Shown here: positions 36,679-48,472 of the stretch, one piece after another
How positions within the stretch are numbered: position 1 is the first letter of the stretch
Layout of the letters: the number at the start of each line of letters is the position of its first letter
From: Zygaena filipendulae
Taxonomy: Eukaryota > Arthropoda > Insecta > Lepidoptera > Zygaenidae
Assembly: GCA_907165275.2 (NCBI GenBank)
Contig: OU015652.1
Coordinates: 5,967,001 to 6,031,000 of the forward strand
Direction of reading: 5' to 3'
Length of the DNA stretch: 64,000 nucleotides
Position numbers and translations under genes: made by a program
Notes under the pieces: generated by a model
Databases searched by the model: none
What the model saw: only the letters and a program-made list of their open reading frames with translations
What the model was told of the DNA's origin: nothing

Positions 36679-37589
36679 GACATAGGATATCCTATCTCCA
36701 ATCTCTTAAGATTTCTTTATTTAGAAGATGTAAAATTATAAGATTATAAATAGATTATAAATAGATTGTGCCATATCACTACGTATTAGGTATACCAATA
36801 TATTAATTGACATTCAACGAATAGAATGTATAATATTTTGGAACTTCGAAGAATGTGCGCAGGAGCCGTTTGAAATCATCCCACCGTCCCCTTTGAAACA
36901 ATACACCACAACAACGCCGGTGGGCTTTGATCCTTAAATATGTGGTTGATATTCTACATATTCGTACGAAGCGTTTTACCTACTTCCTTCTTCCTTTATT
37001 ATGCGTTAGGCTAGCAGCTAGCTTAGGTTTGGTAATGGAATGCTCATGATAAATTAATAATTTTTTTTTGCAACCCGATGTGTCTTTTTCGGGTGTGTAT
37101 TTGAATATGGGTAATATATCCATGGGTTATTGAAACGTAAAACCCTAACTTAAGATATATTTTTTTCTTTTTAGTATCGTAGATCTAACTTTCATTATAT
37201 ATACCATTTGATAACATTTACAGACGATACCTTAATTGTGCAATAGGGTAATATTATAGAAACTTGTGTAAGGACATGATTGATGCGTGAAGGAAATTGA
37301 TAAACCTACTTAATGTAATACAATATCATGCTTGTATCCGAGAAATTGCTTTATGTCTAATCAATTAAAGCGGAGCGTAGACGATCTCTTGTGACTAGAT
37401 TTACAGTTCAAACTGTTAAGTATAGGTACCTGCCTACTTATGACACCTTGAAATCAAACCAGCACTTAAGCAAAGTAATCGTATACTTGTAAATATTCTA
37501 TACATGCAAATTATTCTACTCCTACAGTATCCAAGTAAAACTTTCTTTACCGCAGATCTGTGGTCCCCGAACTGAACTTAACTCTACGG
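36679..37589. other. Noncoding, nothing recognised
   Basis: AT-rich flank of the pentamer array; no gene or element boundary identified. Confidence 0.4.
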
Positions 37590-37732
37590 GAGTGGTTCCC
37601 AAAATTGACTGAATCGTGACCCACCTAACAAAAACTTCTAAACTCGGGACTCACCACTATTTTTTATTATACTATCAATTTCGATTCGTAAAAGTATGGC
37701 TTCATTTGATAAAAGTACTTTGGCAACCACTG
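37590..37732. mobile_element. Short non-autonomous hAT MITE
   Basis: 143 bp with ends GAGTGGTTCCCAAA / CTTTGGCAACCACTG (imperfect TIR) and an 8-bp target duplication CTCTACGG/CTCTACGA (37582-37589, 37733-37740), one mismatch. Internal CGTGACCCACC also fits widespread hAT MITEs. Confidence 0.8.
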
Positions 37733-38599
37733 CTCTACGATATTAACACAGATTTCGTCTCATTTACTTGATAGTTGATATTGCACGAGCCACGAATTTA
37801 TGATTAACTGTAGGTAGATACAGGATGGCGGAGGATAGATTCTTTATATCTAAAATGTATTTGGATAGAGCTCCGAGCGTCCTTTCCAAAATTCGTCTGT
37901 AATCCGTCATTGAACGCCAGAGTTAATAAATAAGTTTTGTTGAAATGATACGTTAGATTTGTCATTGTCGTCAAAGCCGTCTTATGGTGTCACATACATT
38001 AGAATTTGGTTATATTTAAATTGTAATAGGTATGTTAATCTAATTAAGTTTTCATTTATTCATTTTTTCAAATAATATTAAATCAATAACGTTTTCACGC
38101 GTGGAACTATCCGCGTGAAATTCCATTTCTTTATTAGCTTTACTTCCTACGAGGGTATCTCAAGTCAAAGGTTTATGTCGGCAAGCCACGAACCCCTGCC
38201 GAATTTAAGACTGCAATACAACGTAAAATTGAAGGAATATAGCAACTCCAAGATATTGGAGTGTGAGAGTGTGTGATGGGAAAATTTGAGCACCAGTAGG
38301 TGCCTTCAGGTATACATAACCGTTAAGGTTGATATGGACCTATTAACTGGAATTTGGATATTCTTTTACATCATTTTTGAGTTTCAATCAGAAAAATAAC
38401 GATTTTGTGATTAATTAATCATGTTTAGACAGCTTAAATTTTTGAAGTATGTTTGTTTTGGTTGATTGCTAGATATTGTAGGTGTCAAAAAGTGCATAGA
38501 TATTGTAGGTGTCAAGTGTAATCGCAAAATCGCCATTTTTTTTATTGCAAACGAAAAATTATAGAAATAAAAGTTACGTAATAGCCCCTCAGTTCTCAA

Positions 38600-38740
38600 C
38601 ACTACTCAACAGTTAACGGTCAGTGACGACGCGCATGACAGCTGTCAAAACAACTGCGTTTTGCTAGTGCTAGACGAGTTGCGAACATCGATTTATCGTG
38701 TTATCGTTGGACTCCTGAGTCTGTCCCAGTGTATAATATT
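38600..38740. promoter_or_regulatory. Possible regulatory patch with TGACAGCTGTCA and ATCGAT motifs
   Basis: Contains the palindrome TGACAGCTGTCA, which matches TGIF-type homeodomain sites, followed by ATCGATTTATCG, which resembles a DRE half-site. It is a GC-balanced stretch of about 140 bp. No coding exon next to it was recognised. Confidence 0.25.
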
Positions 38741-39180
38741 ACCTACGCCACATCTCGTTTAGTTAGGTAGATACATGCTAATGCTACAATGAATATTGGA
38801 TACCAAAATGATACTTGTGATTATTTAGTAAAAAAAATATTATGTTAATCCATGAATCTTTTTATAGTTTTGGATTAAAATTGCATATTCATTCTTGGGA
38901 AAAATGAGAAAAAAAAAACCATTTTAATTGGAAAATAAAAAAATAAAATAGTAACTTCTATGAAAAACACAACGGTAACGTACTTACAATATTTCCATGT
39001 AGGTATATTGAACCATTTAATATGATGTTGTTCTTTATTGATGATCTTTGGGTAAACATTTGTCATTGACATAATATTTTTAGATTTGAAAAATAACTTT
39101 AAATTTTTTGGGCTTGTACCTTTCGTAATAAAGCCGACACCCTTATAAGATCGGAACGTAGGTTATTTACATGGACCACC

Positions 39181-39246
39181 AAATAAAACCAATAAATAAG
39201 ACTCTTGTTTAACCAATAAAACCAATAAATAAGACTCTTGTTTAAT
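39181..39246. repeat. 33-bp tandem duplication
   Basis: Two adjacent copies of a unit containing ACCAATAAATAAGACTCTTG with period 33. Confidence 0.85.
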
Positions 39247-39338
39247 TGGTCCATGGTTGTTTATAAGAAATCTGAATTTAGAACTGAAAGACAAAGTCAT
39301 CATTGTATTACCTTCCTATTGCTTCACGAGTAGTCTAT

Positions 39339-39575
39339 CCGCCGCACTCAGAGTCGACTTTAATGATTACTTAGTTAAGTATAGATTTTTAAAACAAAAC
39401 TGCCTCAATCAGAGACGTTCAGTAAATTAATGTTAATTGGCATTTAATGAGATGTAACTTAATTAGTTAAATGTCAATTAACATTAATTTCTTAAACTTG
39501 TCTGATTGCGGCAGTTATGTTTTAAAAATCTATACTTAACTAACTAATCATTAAAGTCGACTCTGAGTGCGGCGG
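39339..39575. mobile_element. Palindromic MITE, PIF/Harbinger-like, copy 1
   Basis: 237 bp almost fully palindromic, with ends CCGCCGCACTCAGAGTCGAC / GTCGACTCTGAGTGCGGCGG. Flanked by TAT on both sides (3-bp duplication). Relatives at 52659 and 55628 are flanked by TTA, fitting PIF/Harbinger target preference. Confidence 0.78.
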
Positions 39576-40169
39576 TATAACTTGGTCCCCTATTCAAATT
39601 AACTTTTGTGTAATTATATCCGCTGAGCAGTCATATTTGGCGTTATTAACTAAATTATATCTATCTTCCAGAAAATTGAACACAACAAATAGCAAAAAAG
39701 ACAGACAAAACAATATAATTAAAAAAGCGAAGTATTTTAAAGGTCAATGAAGTCCCAAATCATGTAAGTTCAATATTCAGGGATCTCATAAGTTTATGAA
39801 CTTGCCCATTGTTATTTGTTTTCTTATAATCTATAGGAATTTCATATTATTTCAAAATCCCGGAGATACAGATGGCTTAGACATACTATAATATTACCTA
39901 TTATTGAGAATTTCAGCGTCTTCCAGATCCCCTGAAAGCAATGTTCCCCGATATCACGTAGAAGAAGCGGAAACAAAGTCCTTCGATATTACCGGTCGAC
40001 TGTGTGCCCGATGAATTCGATAATCAAGAATTTTCTTTTTCACGCGACTAAGGACAAACAATTTTCTCTATCACTCACCCACCACTCTCACATCTATATC
40101 AAACATGGTCCTGTAACACACATATTTTTCACAATATAGGTACACTTTTCATCTTATACTGTGAAAATA

Positions 40170-40262
40170 AGATACCTATTTCACCCGCCGCATTTAGGCC
40201 ATTTCACCCTCGTTGATTTCGGTGTTCCCGTGGGTATTCTGGGACAAAAGTACCCTATTTGC
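40170..40262 (-). mobile_element. Degenerate Helitron fragment
   Basis: CATTTCACCCTCGTTGATTTC, GGTGTTCCCGTGGGTATTC and AAAAGTACCCTATT match the Lep1-like core; both ends are lost. Confidence 0.5.
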
Positions 40263-40425
40263 TTTGTAAGTGTAAAAAGCAAATAAACCAAAACTAAATT
40301 AGTGATGCCAGTAAAAAAAATGCTTGTTTCTACTAGGTAACATTTGAGATATCATACCGACCACATACGGTTCATTGCTTTTGTCTAAATTTTTTTTTTA
40401 TATATTATACTATACTAATATAATA

Positions 40426-40611
40426 CTAGCTGTGCCCCGCGGTTTCACCCGCGGTAATTTCAGAGTTCCCGCGTGAATTCCGGGATAAAAAGCACCCTAT
40501 GTTCTTCTCTGTATCCCTGACAACGTGTATGCAAAATTTCATGATGACCCGTTGAGCCGTTGAGGCGTGAACAAACAAACTCACTTTCGCATGTGCCATT
40601 GTATAATATAA
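40426..40611 (-). mobile_element. Lep1-like Helitron
   Basis: Minus copy with intact CTAG plus CCGCGG hairpin. Core TGACAACGTGTATGCAAAAT, then GAGCCGTTGAGGCGTG. The 5' end is worn (CATTGTATAATATAAG). Confidence 0.8.
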
Positions 40612-41166
40612 GTTTATCGCATGTCGGAAAACTTACAGCTAAGTTTTTGATCGTTATTTAAGTCATAATAGCATTTAAGTTTTCACATACAGAAAATATG
40701 CGATTAAGGTAGCTATTTTCTTTATTACTTAAATTTAATTTAAAATAATTACTTACATGACTTTTATGTCAGGCAGCTTGTCTATTAAATCCTTTGAATT
40801 CCTTTTATAAATACAATAAATACCTAAGACAGGTAGGTAAGAATACCTACTTATTCAAGGCCTGTTTTCCCAATTATAAAAGAAATTTCTGTTTTCACAA
40901 ATTGATTGTTGAAGCATTATGTAGGTATCGTCGAAAAACGGAACTCACTGAAAACTTCGAAGGTCGTAGTCGGCCGAATCGACAATCGCTTCAAGTCTCT
41001 CGACTCTTATTTGTCGACCGATGGATTTTGTGTGCTCTCTAATACTAATGGACTCTCTTCTCTTTTGAAATGAATTATAAAGAGATTACTTAACTTAGTA
41101 CATATATAACTCATATAAAGATACCTACAGTCAAACGCGATAATTATAAAATAATTGTGTCTAATC

Positions 41167-41399
41167 ATACTATAATAAATACTATAATAAAAGAGTAGAA
41201 TTAGCGCGTATGTACATTAAATAAATTTTCATCAAAAATTGAGAGGGGACGATAAAAGCAGTTTGTCTGTCTGTCCGCGATAATCTCCGAATCTACTGAA
41301 CTGATTATCATGCGGTTTTTACACGTAGGTAGTTTAAACTTAGCCCGGAACAACATATTATAGGGTTTATTTCATCGAAATCGAACGTCGGACACGACA
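41167..41399 (+). mobile_element. 3'-truncated Helitron-like element, AAAGAGTAGAATC family
   Basis: CTATAATAAAAGAGTAGAAT start, GGGGACGATAAAAGCAG and TCTGTCTGTCCGCGATAATC core, ending at CGGACACGAC without the hairpin and CTAG. Confidence 0.65.
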
Positions 41400-41565
41400 A
41401 TGACGATAATCATCATCGCCATGATTTATGTATTTATACAAGCTGTTGTTTTGGTCAACAACGCCCGTCACAGAGGTGGTTGTACTAACGATACTGATGT
41501 CAAAAAAAATATAAAAAAAAATAATTATTTTTTCAAGGAAAATCCGAAAAAATTATTTATTTTGT

Positions 41566-41840
41566 TTATACAAGCGGGCGAGCCTACGCTACCGGTCGTT
41601 GACCGCGCGGCGCGGCGCGCATCATATGGCATGCAATAGTACCTACGTACATAGTACCTACATACACCCCGCCTCGGTGGGAACGCGGGCGAATGCGGCG
41701 GGGCGGCCGGGCGGCGGGGGCCGGGGGGCGCGGCGATGTGCCACCCCCGCCCGCCGGCGCTAGCGCCAGCGGCCAGCGCCAGGCGCCAGCCAGTCTGCCT
41801 CCCACAGCCGCGGCTATTGCGCGTGCGTTGTTTCTATGCT
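41566..41840. other. CpG-rich island
   Basis: About 275 bp of very GC- and CpG-rich DNA. The frames that stay open across it are a composition effect. It could mark a promoter or first exon. It ends at an ATGGCTCGGTCG start context that leads into the transposase remnant. Confidence 0.55.
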
Positions 41841-41841
41841 A

Positions 41842-42430
41842 AAATGGCTCGGTCGTTCGCAGGATTAACCAATAGTGAAATTTACGATTTATTGAGTATT
41901 TAGTAATAGCGAAGATGAAGCGAATAGTGTGGCCGAGTGGAGTGCGACGTTTTCAACTCGTCCAAGTGAAACTCGTTACACCATAAGGACTGTTGTTTTT
42001 AGTCTCAGGGAATGGGTAACATTCGCTACACCTCGTCACACAACAGGTAGAGGTCAATCTGGGCTCCCTGTTAATGTTCAAGATGCAGTCCTTGAATACC
42101 TACTTTCGTGCGCAGCCGCGCGCGAATACCTACCTGGGATGCTGGGCGAAGCTTTGGCATTGACCATTTAACATCGGAGTTTGGTGATCGTTGGATAGGA
42201 AGAGGTGGACCCATACCGTGGCCACCACGTTCACCCGATCTAACTCAATTGGACTTTTATTTGTGGGGTGACGTAAAGTGGTACGCATGACGAATACGCC
42301 GACACATTAAAACAAGAGATACTGAACGCTTTAGAAGTGATTACGAAGAATGAAACTGTTTTATCGTGATTAAAAGACAATTTGCGATGTCGTGCTTCTG
42401 TGTGCATCGCGCAACGCGGTAGACACTGAA
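41842..42430 (+). pseudogene. Decayed mariner-like (IS630/Tc1-mariner superfamily) transposase
   Basis: The C-terminal catalytic region is recognisable near 42150-42290: EFGDRWIGRGGPIPWPPRSP followed by DLTQLDFYLWG, the RWIGRGG-PPRSPDLTPLDFFLWG pattern of insect mariner-like transposases. N-terminal stretches (about 41930-42110: VFSLREWVTF, GRGQSGLPVNVQDAVLEYL) are in other frames. The middle of the protein, including the first catalytic Asp, is missing, and stops and frame changes occur before and after. The leading MARSFAGLTNSEIYDLLS segment at 41847 may come from a different element. No TIRs were found. Confidence 0.7.
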
Positions 42431-43348
42431 CAGATAAACCGTTAACGTAAAATCAGTGTAAATAAAAAAAACTTTTAGAAGACTTCGTGTTATGTGTAAT
42501 CAATAATTTGTAAATCACGTTTAATGATTGTAAATAAGTTCGTTCACCTTTTTAAATACGCCAAAGGTACTTAATAACAGCGCCATAGAACTTTAATGGA
42601 TATTATTAATGGATAAAAATGTCATTTCTAATTTAATAATTTCTAAATTATTCAGTTCCTTTGCCGGTCCTAAGCCCAGTAAAGTATGGAGGGAAAGAGA
42701 GTCTAAAATGTGTTGTTTACTTACCGTGATCTAAATAGGTAAAACGTTTGTGCAAAAGTAGGTACCTACCTAAGTAGGTACCGGCGACGACGCGACGCGC
42801 GATGTAGCTGCTCGTAGCGCGTAGATGTCGTAGCTCTAGTCTACGCGCTAAGGCTTTACCAATTACCATTTAATGTAAACATTTTTAGATATCTTGTGCA
42901 GAGATTTTCTTTTAAATAATGTTCCGAATTATAAAAAATATTTTTTTTTTATATTTTTTTTAGAACCCATATTAGTTATATTACTACCTCCGTTACGCGC
43001 GTTGCTGACCAAAACAACATTCTGTATATTTATGATGAAGTTATCGTAATAAAATCATTAAGGTGTGCACGAGAGTGAAACTAGCGTCTTCGTACGCTAT
43101 GAAAAATCATATTATATTGTAAGATATAATATGTAATAATGCATAATAGGTATCATTAAAAAGATTTGTAGCAAAATGTAAAATGTACCTACTATTGTTT
43201 TGATGGTTATTATTTAGTATTATTTAAAAAAAAAAAAAACATTGAAAACCATAAAAAGTCTTTGGCACTTTTTGTTATAACTTTTAGATAATATCAACTA
43301 ATATTAATTGTAAATGCTGCAGAATCATCAACAAATGTCAGTATTTAC
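42431..43348. other. Noncoding, nothing recognised
   Basis: AT-rich sequence with a short GC-rich patch at 42780-42850 (repeated CGTAG/CTACG words), no gene. Confidence 0.4.
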
Positions 43349-44041
43349 CAGTGGCGAAGGGTGAAATTTTGACAGAGGCAAGCCAGAAATCTATTTGGTA
43401 CCTACTATAAATACGTAATTTCAACTTATTAAACTTACCGCAAATACCTAATTTTAACGTACGTCTGCGTAACTGCTTTCACTATCACTACACACAGCAA
43501 AAAAAATCCAACTTTAATACTAATCACTATTTAATACCAAGAAATAAATTCTAATACGTGACACTAACTAACAAATTCAAATTTTCAATTTTTTCGTCAT
43601 AAACTCAAGTTGTCTGTCAACAGTCAACTCAGAATGTCCGCTTCATTTCGAATTTCTAGGACCAATAAGGAAGCGCGTGAGCGAGATGGAGGGATTAACT
43701 CGATTTGCAGCGGCTTACCGAAGTAGTTATTTTAGCTGGCTGCCTGCGACCTTGATGTGACGTCACGGCATTATTTTGTATTGAAGTTTAACTGCCGAAA
43801 AGCCGATCGCACCAGCGGCTTATTTTATAACAATTTGTTGTTGAAGAGCAAATTTTGTTGATAGTTTAGGCGTTTTGTAATGTTTTCTACTCAGTAGAGA
43901 TAATTTGAATTTGAAATGTTTGAAATACTAACTCCAAAATTACTGATTGTGCCATTTCTATATTACGGCAGAGAGAGTGGTTGTTTCCAACTTCTGAAGG
44001 GATGTCGGTGGGAATCGGTTTGTATGGTACCTTCGCCACTG
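43349..44041. mobile_element. Non-autonomous hAT element, 693 bp
   Basis: Ends CAGTGGCGAAGG / CCTTCGCCACTG with a perfect 8-bp target duplication GTATTTAC (43341-43348 and 44042-44049), diagnostic for hAT. The interior lacks any recognisable transposase. It contains CTGTCAACAGTCAAC and a TGACGTCACG word. Confidence 0.9.
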
Positions 44042-44693
44042 GTATTTACGCTATTTCAAGTTTTATTTATAACGAAATACCTTAGACGATATTTTTATAG
44101 AGCATAACGCTATAGTTTCGCTCCTGTATGCACTTGTTACAAGCCTTCAGTTACTTATCATACATAATATTTTCTCTATAAGCTCATTAGTATATTTTTT
44201 CCTCTATAACCCACTTATTTTCTACCCACCCAATGCAGGTTTCTATACGACACAAGTTCAGTAAGTAGATCTGTTCACGATGTAAACGTTAGGAGTTAAT
44301 AAACTCCATACAAGTAAAAACTTCAAAACAAAGCCAATCACAGTCTAAGCACTGAAATAGCAGATTTGGAAACAGCGTTTTTTTTTTCTTTTTTCCTCTT
44401 TGCCAGCTTATACACCCATCCAAAGTGTCTTGTTCGTAAATGATAAGGCAGCTTGGGGAACATTTCGTGATGACAGTTATTTGACATCAGACGCAGCAAA
44501 ATATATGAGGAACCAGTTTAATCTAACTTGAATAGATACCTCATACCAGGTAGAGAAAGCTAACTCAAAATTCAATCAAGTATGTAGCAAGTTTCGTCGA
44601 GATATTACTGTTAATTTTTGGACTTTGCTTTGAATTTTTGGACTCATTTTGGAAATAGGTAAACGAAAGCATTAACTTATTGATATCTCTACC

Positions 44694-44923
44694 GGCCCTT
44701 ATTCAATATGATCATAACACGGCGTGTTAAGATAACGCGCCACAAAAATTGTCTTATCCTCGTTCTCAAAGAAGTTTCACTTGATCAAAATGCATATACA
44801 ACATTTCTAGTGGCATACAGAATAATATTTTCTAATATTTGGGCATCTAGAACTTTTAAGATTGCGTTTTTAGGACGCGCGTTATGGGCAAGGAATGTTG
44901 TTGGTCATAGTAAATAAGGGTCC
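44694..44923. mobile_element. TIR MITE, about 230 bp
   Basis: Imperfect inverted ends GGCCCTTATTCAATATGATC / GGTCATAGTAAATAAGGGTCC. An interior run open for about 69 codons shows no family resemblance. Target duplication not resolved. Confidence 0.55.
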
Positions 44924-45729
44924 AGTATCCTATCTTGAAAATATCACACAAAATTCACACCAAGTTGTCTTACAGACACTTTCTTTAGTGAGATACTATT
45001 TAACCCTATACTATTTAAATGATATATATTTTTAAATTAAAAAATCAATTTCATTACAATAGTCTTAATTTAACCTCTATCTTGAGTAGAGTCTATATTC
45101 AAAGAGAGGGTTAATGATTTTAAATTTTATTATTCTGTTTCAATTTGGTAATTAGGGTGCTTTAAAACAAAATATTCTTTTCGTGCAAGCGATTTTTAAA
45201 TTTTTCGGCTTTTCAAGATCTTTTAAAATTTGAATTCTAATTGTGCTTTAAATTTGAGAAAATAAGAATATATTACTGGTGCGAGACGCCTTTAGTCATA
45301 AAACGTTTTATTAATTTTGCAACAATAACTTCTGCCACCTACTTACGACTCTTACAAGCATAATATGTATTCGTATAGGCTCACGTTATTTATCGCAAGG
45401 GCTTCGAGAAAATAATTATAGCAATTACTGGCTCAGGTAGGTACGAACTAAAGTATCCTAATATTATTTATAAAAATATTATATTAGGAAAAATATTATT
45501 GTATTGGACGGAGTTTGTTAGTTTATAACGCTTAGATGCCCTAACTACTCAACCGATCATCACGAAATTTTGCAAACCCGTTGTCAGGACTTTTATCTCA
45601 GAATTCCCGCGGGAGTTCCGCGGGGTACATTTATATTTTAAAAAGGAGCAACTCGCATAACAAGCAAGGTGTGCCAGTTCTGGTGATGCTGAGTCGTTCG
45701 GGTCGGGAGACGGTAATGAGAATGTAAAT
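44924..45729. other. Noncoding with a degenerate Helitron
   Basis: AT-rich DNA. At about 45500-45627 a plus-oriented worn Helitron (CTCAACCGATCATCACGAAA, GAATTCCCGCGGGAGTTCCG) lacks a clean CTAG. Confidence 0.5.
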
Positions 45730-45960
45730 TGACGTGTGCGACGTAAGCGGGTGGGAGGTCGAGTTTGCGAGGCGCGCGGGGGCGCGGGTGGCCCGGGCCG
45801 CCCAACCTGTAGCGTATCTGTTGCGCCGCCCGCCCGTGCAGCCGCCCGCCCGCAGTCTGACTCGTCGCGTCGTCGTTGCCGCGTCGCCGCGCCGCGCCGC
45901 TCCGTAGTCGCTGCTCGCTAGTCGCTACGTATTTCGCGCCACTCGTTCCAGTGCCGCGTC
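45730..45960. other. CpG-rich island, possible promoter or first exon
   Basis: About 230 bp with dense CpG, GC far above background. Frames open through it are compositional. No unambiguous splice donor or start was identified. Confidence 0.5.
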
Positions 45961-46323
45961 ACTTACAAAAATCACACGCTTTGCCGCATGAAAGCACGTG
46001 TCTCACCGTACGAACTAAAAAAAAAACCAGTTGCATTGCAAGTATTCGCCTCCGTTATATTTTTTTAGGACGTGACCGTACTTTATTTACTATTTTGTTT
46101 TCTTTATCGAACTCCGGCAGAAAGTTTTCTATGACATATTGTAGATACTTTCAATAAATCTCTAAATCTCACGATTTCATGGATCCCTCGTTTCAGACAA
46201 TGGTATCATTTGCATGGTTTCTTCAAATAATATAGGTAAATATTATTATGTTACGCTTTTGGAATAATTTATTACAACAAAGATATTTGAGAAACGCCGC
46301 CTACGCCGCTCGTGTTATAATAA

Positions 46324-46326
<3 letters not shown>

Positions 46327-46360
<34 letters not shown>

Positions 46361-46382
46361 GTATGTATATGTATACATACCT
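46327..46382. repeat. (AT)n / (GTATAT)n microsatellite
   Basis: About 28 bp of pure AT dinucleotides followed by GTATAT-type units. Confidence 0.95.
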
Positions 46383-46768
46383 TAGTACCTAATATGCTTG
46401 AAGTGTCATGTATGCAAATTGTCTAGGCATTTCATACAAAAAGTGGTTTGTTTAGTAATATTTGAACTTAATTTATGTATTTTTGGTTATTTTGGTGCTA
46501 GTGTTTAATACCTATGTATTATGGGAGCTAGCAGAGGGAAGCCAGGGGATGCTATAATATAGTTACGTCGAAAATTCTGGGATTACTGCTATGCCTAGTC
46601 GTGTAAAATTCCGAGGGTTTTTTTGCCAATTTGTAATTTTTTCTATCGCCGTCTTGATCATTATCGCATAATTGTAGTGTAGATAGATATAATTATACTA
46701 AGAAATACTGGTATCTACTATGGGTACCAAACTACCAGACCACTTTGTGGTTTGCTAACCACAACGCT

Positions 46769-46984
46769 AAGGTCCGGTATCCACCAAAGCGGAGAGGAGA
46801 GGAGAGTGAGGAGACGAGAGGAGATGTCTTTTGAATAACCAATCCGATTTCGTTATTTCCACGAACGAAGCTCGACGTCTTCGACGAAACACGAACGAAC
46901 GGAAATAACGAATTCTGATTGGTTATTCAAAACACTTCTCCTCTCGTCTACTTTCCTATCCGCTTTGGTCCAAACCGGGCCTTA
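46769..46984. mobile_element. Palindromic MITE, about 215 bp
   Basis: Inverted ends TAAGGTCCGGT / ACCGGGCCTTA. A long inner pair (TTTTGAATAACCAATC, TTCGTTATTTCC and their inverses) surrounds a short centre. TA occurs at both edges. AGGAGAGGAGAG purine runs on the left match CTCCTCTCG on the right. Confidence 0.8.
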
Positions 46985-48470
46985 CGGTCCTGTCGCCTCG
47001 TTCGAATGCTTCGCCCATACTCTTCGAGCGAAGAGTTATCTATACACAAAAACTGAACAAAGCCGGACAAGTCGGACATGTAAATATTTGGCCGGACACA
47101 ACCGTAAAAATCCAAAACAGTCCGCCTGACAACCCTGTCTGTTGTATGTCCGTCTTTCGATACAATACTTGTGAAAAGCTTACCTATAGGTACCTTTGGC
47201 AACTAGTGCACAGACAGTAGATATCAACACACGTATAGCGTACCTATCTACTTGATATCATCGTATGGAACTACGTAACTACTTCTAATTAACTTGCTTG
47301 CCGATCGCTCCTTGTCCCCGCGTCTTAACACGCTTATATAAATATTGGGATTGCGAGTTAATCGATATAGGTACATACCTATATCCTGGGGGTATACCCC
47401 CAGGGCAACTATCCTGGTTTTATAGAATAAAAACGATTCTAAGTGATTACCTGATATTATCGAATTTATCTTTGTATCAATAAATTGGATGTTGCTATTC
47501 CTACTTACGAGTAAAGCGAACGTACAAAAATATATGATAATTTGTGCTATTTATTATCGTGATAATCCTATAAATAGACGAATAACGAAAGTAAAGTAGG
47601 TATTTATATTTGAAATGACGAGCACCGAGACATGGTACTTATGGTAGGTTAGGTTATAGGTTTTTACTGTTGACCACCAAAGAAAATGGTCCTTATTTTA
47701 GTTTCGTTCCGTTTTCTTTAGTTGTCAGCAGCACCTTAGTCCTTAACTAACATGTCGGGGTGCTCTTCATCGTAGATATACGTATTTACTTTAATAGGGC
47801 GATAAAAATATTATTCGTCCATTTATAGATCGAATAGACACTCCGTAACCAATTTGTGTTCCAATCCAATATATTCAAAGGTAAAACGAAATGCACTTAG
47901 CCTTTTTCTCAAATGTTCAATCCTATTTCTTCAACACTATCCGCTTCAACAGTCAGCTATCGATATTAAAGTGAAAAGGGGTAAAAATAATCCGATAAAA
48001 CGCTTTGATTCCAAACATTACCTGACATTATTACGACTTTATTTTTATCGCAAATGACGACTACCAATAAAAAAAAACAATAGACACTTATTTTTTGCTT
48101 TTTCATATAAATTAAAATATACAAAGATAAAGCGCATAAAAGCTTAGGGTGAGGGGGTCGTGACGTCACTGACCGCTAAAACCGCCATACAAACTGTCAG
48201 AATAGTGACGTCACGTGAAATTTCACTCAATATATCGCCGTTATTTTTTGATTACGTAACAAAAGAAAAAATACGTGTCCAACGGACTAAAAAAAAAATT
48301 AGTCAACATGCCCATTATCTACTTTTTATCCTGGTATAGGGTAAGCCATAGGTAAATGTTGTCAAAATTTTCCCGAGGAATTAGGAAATCTCGAAATGTG
48401 GTGCGGATGAAATCACAAGCCTTTTTTATTTTCTTACTGACGGACTAATTAAAATTTTTATTTTCAAAAG
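46985..48470. other. Noncoding, nothing firmly recognised
   Basis: Contains a TGACGTCAC-bounded segment at about 48159-48217 (GTGACGTCACTGACCGC ... TAGTGACGTCACGTG), which may be part of a transposon. No gene. Confidence 0.4.
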
Positions 48471-48472
48471 TA

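Noticed and set aside
35675..36741. Open frames of about 290-346 codons on both strands (Tyr-Asn-Thr, Val-Leu-Cys-Cys and similar repeats)
   Set aside because: They are pure translations of the 5-bp array, whose units contain no stop in most frames; no promoter, splice or non-repeat domain supports a protein.
41584..41805. Minus-strand Pro/Ala/Arg-rich frame
   Set aside because: Low-complexity translation of the CpG island; no conserved domain.
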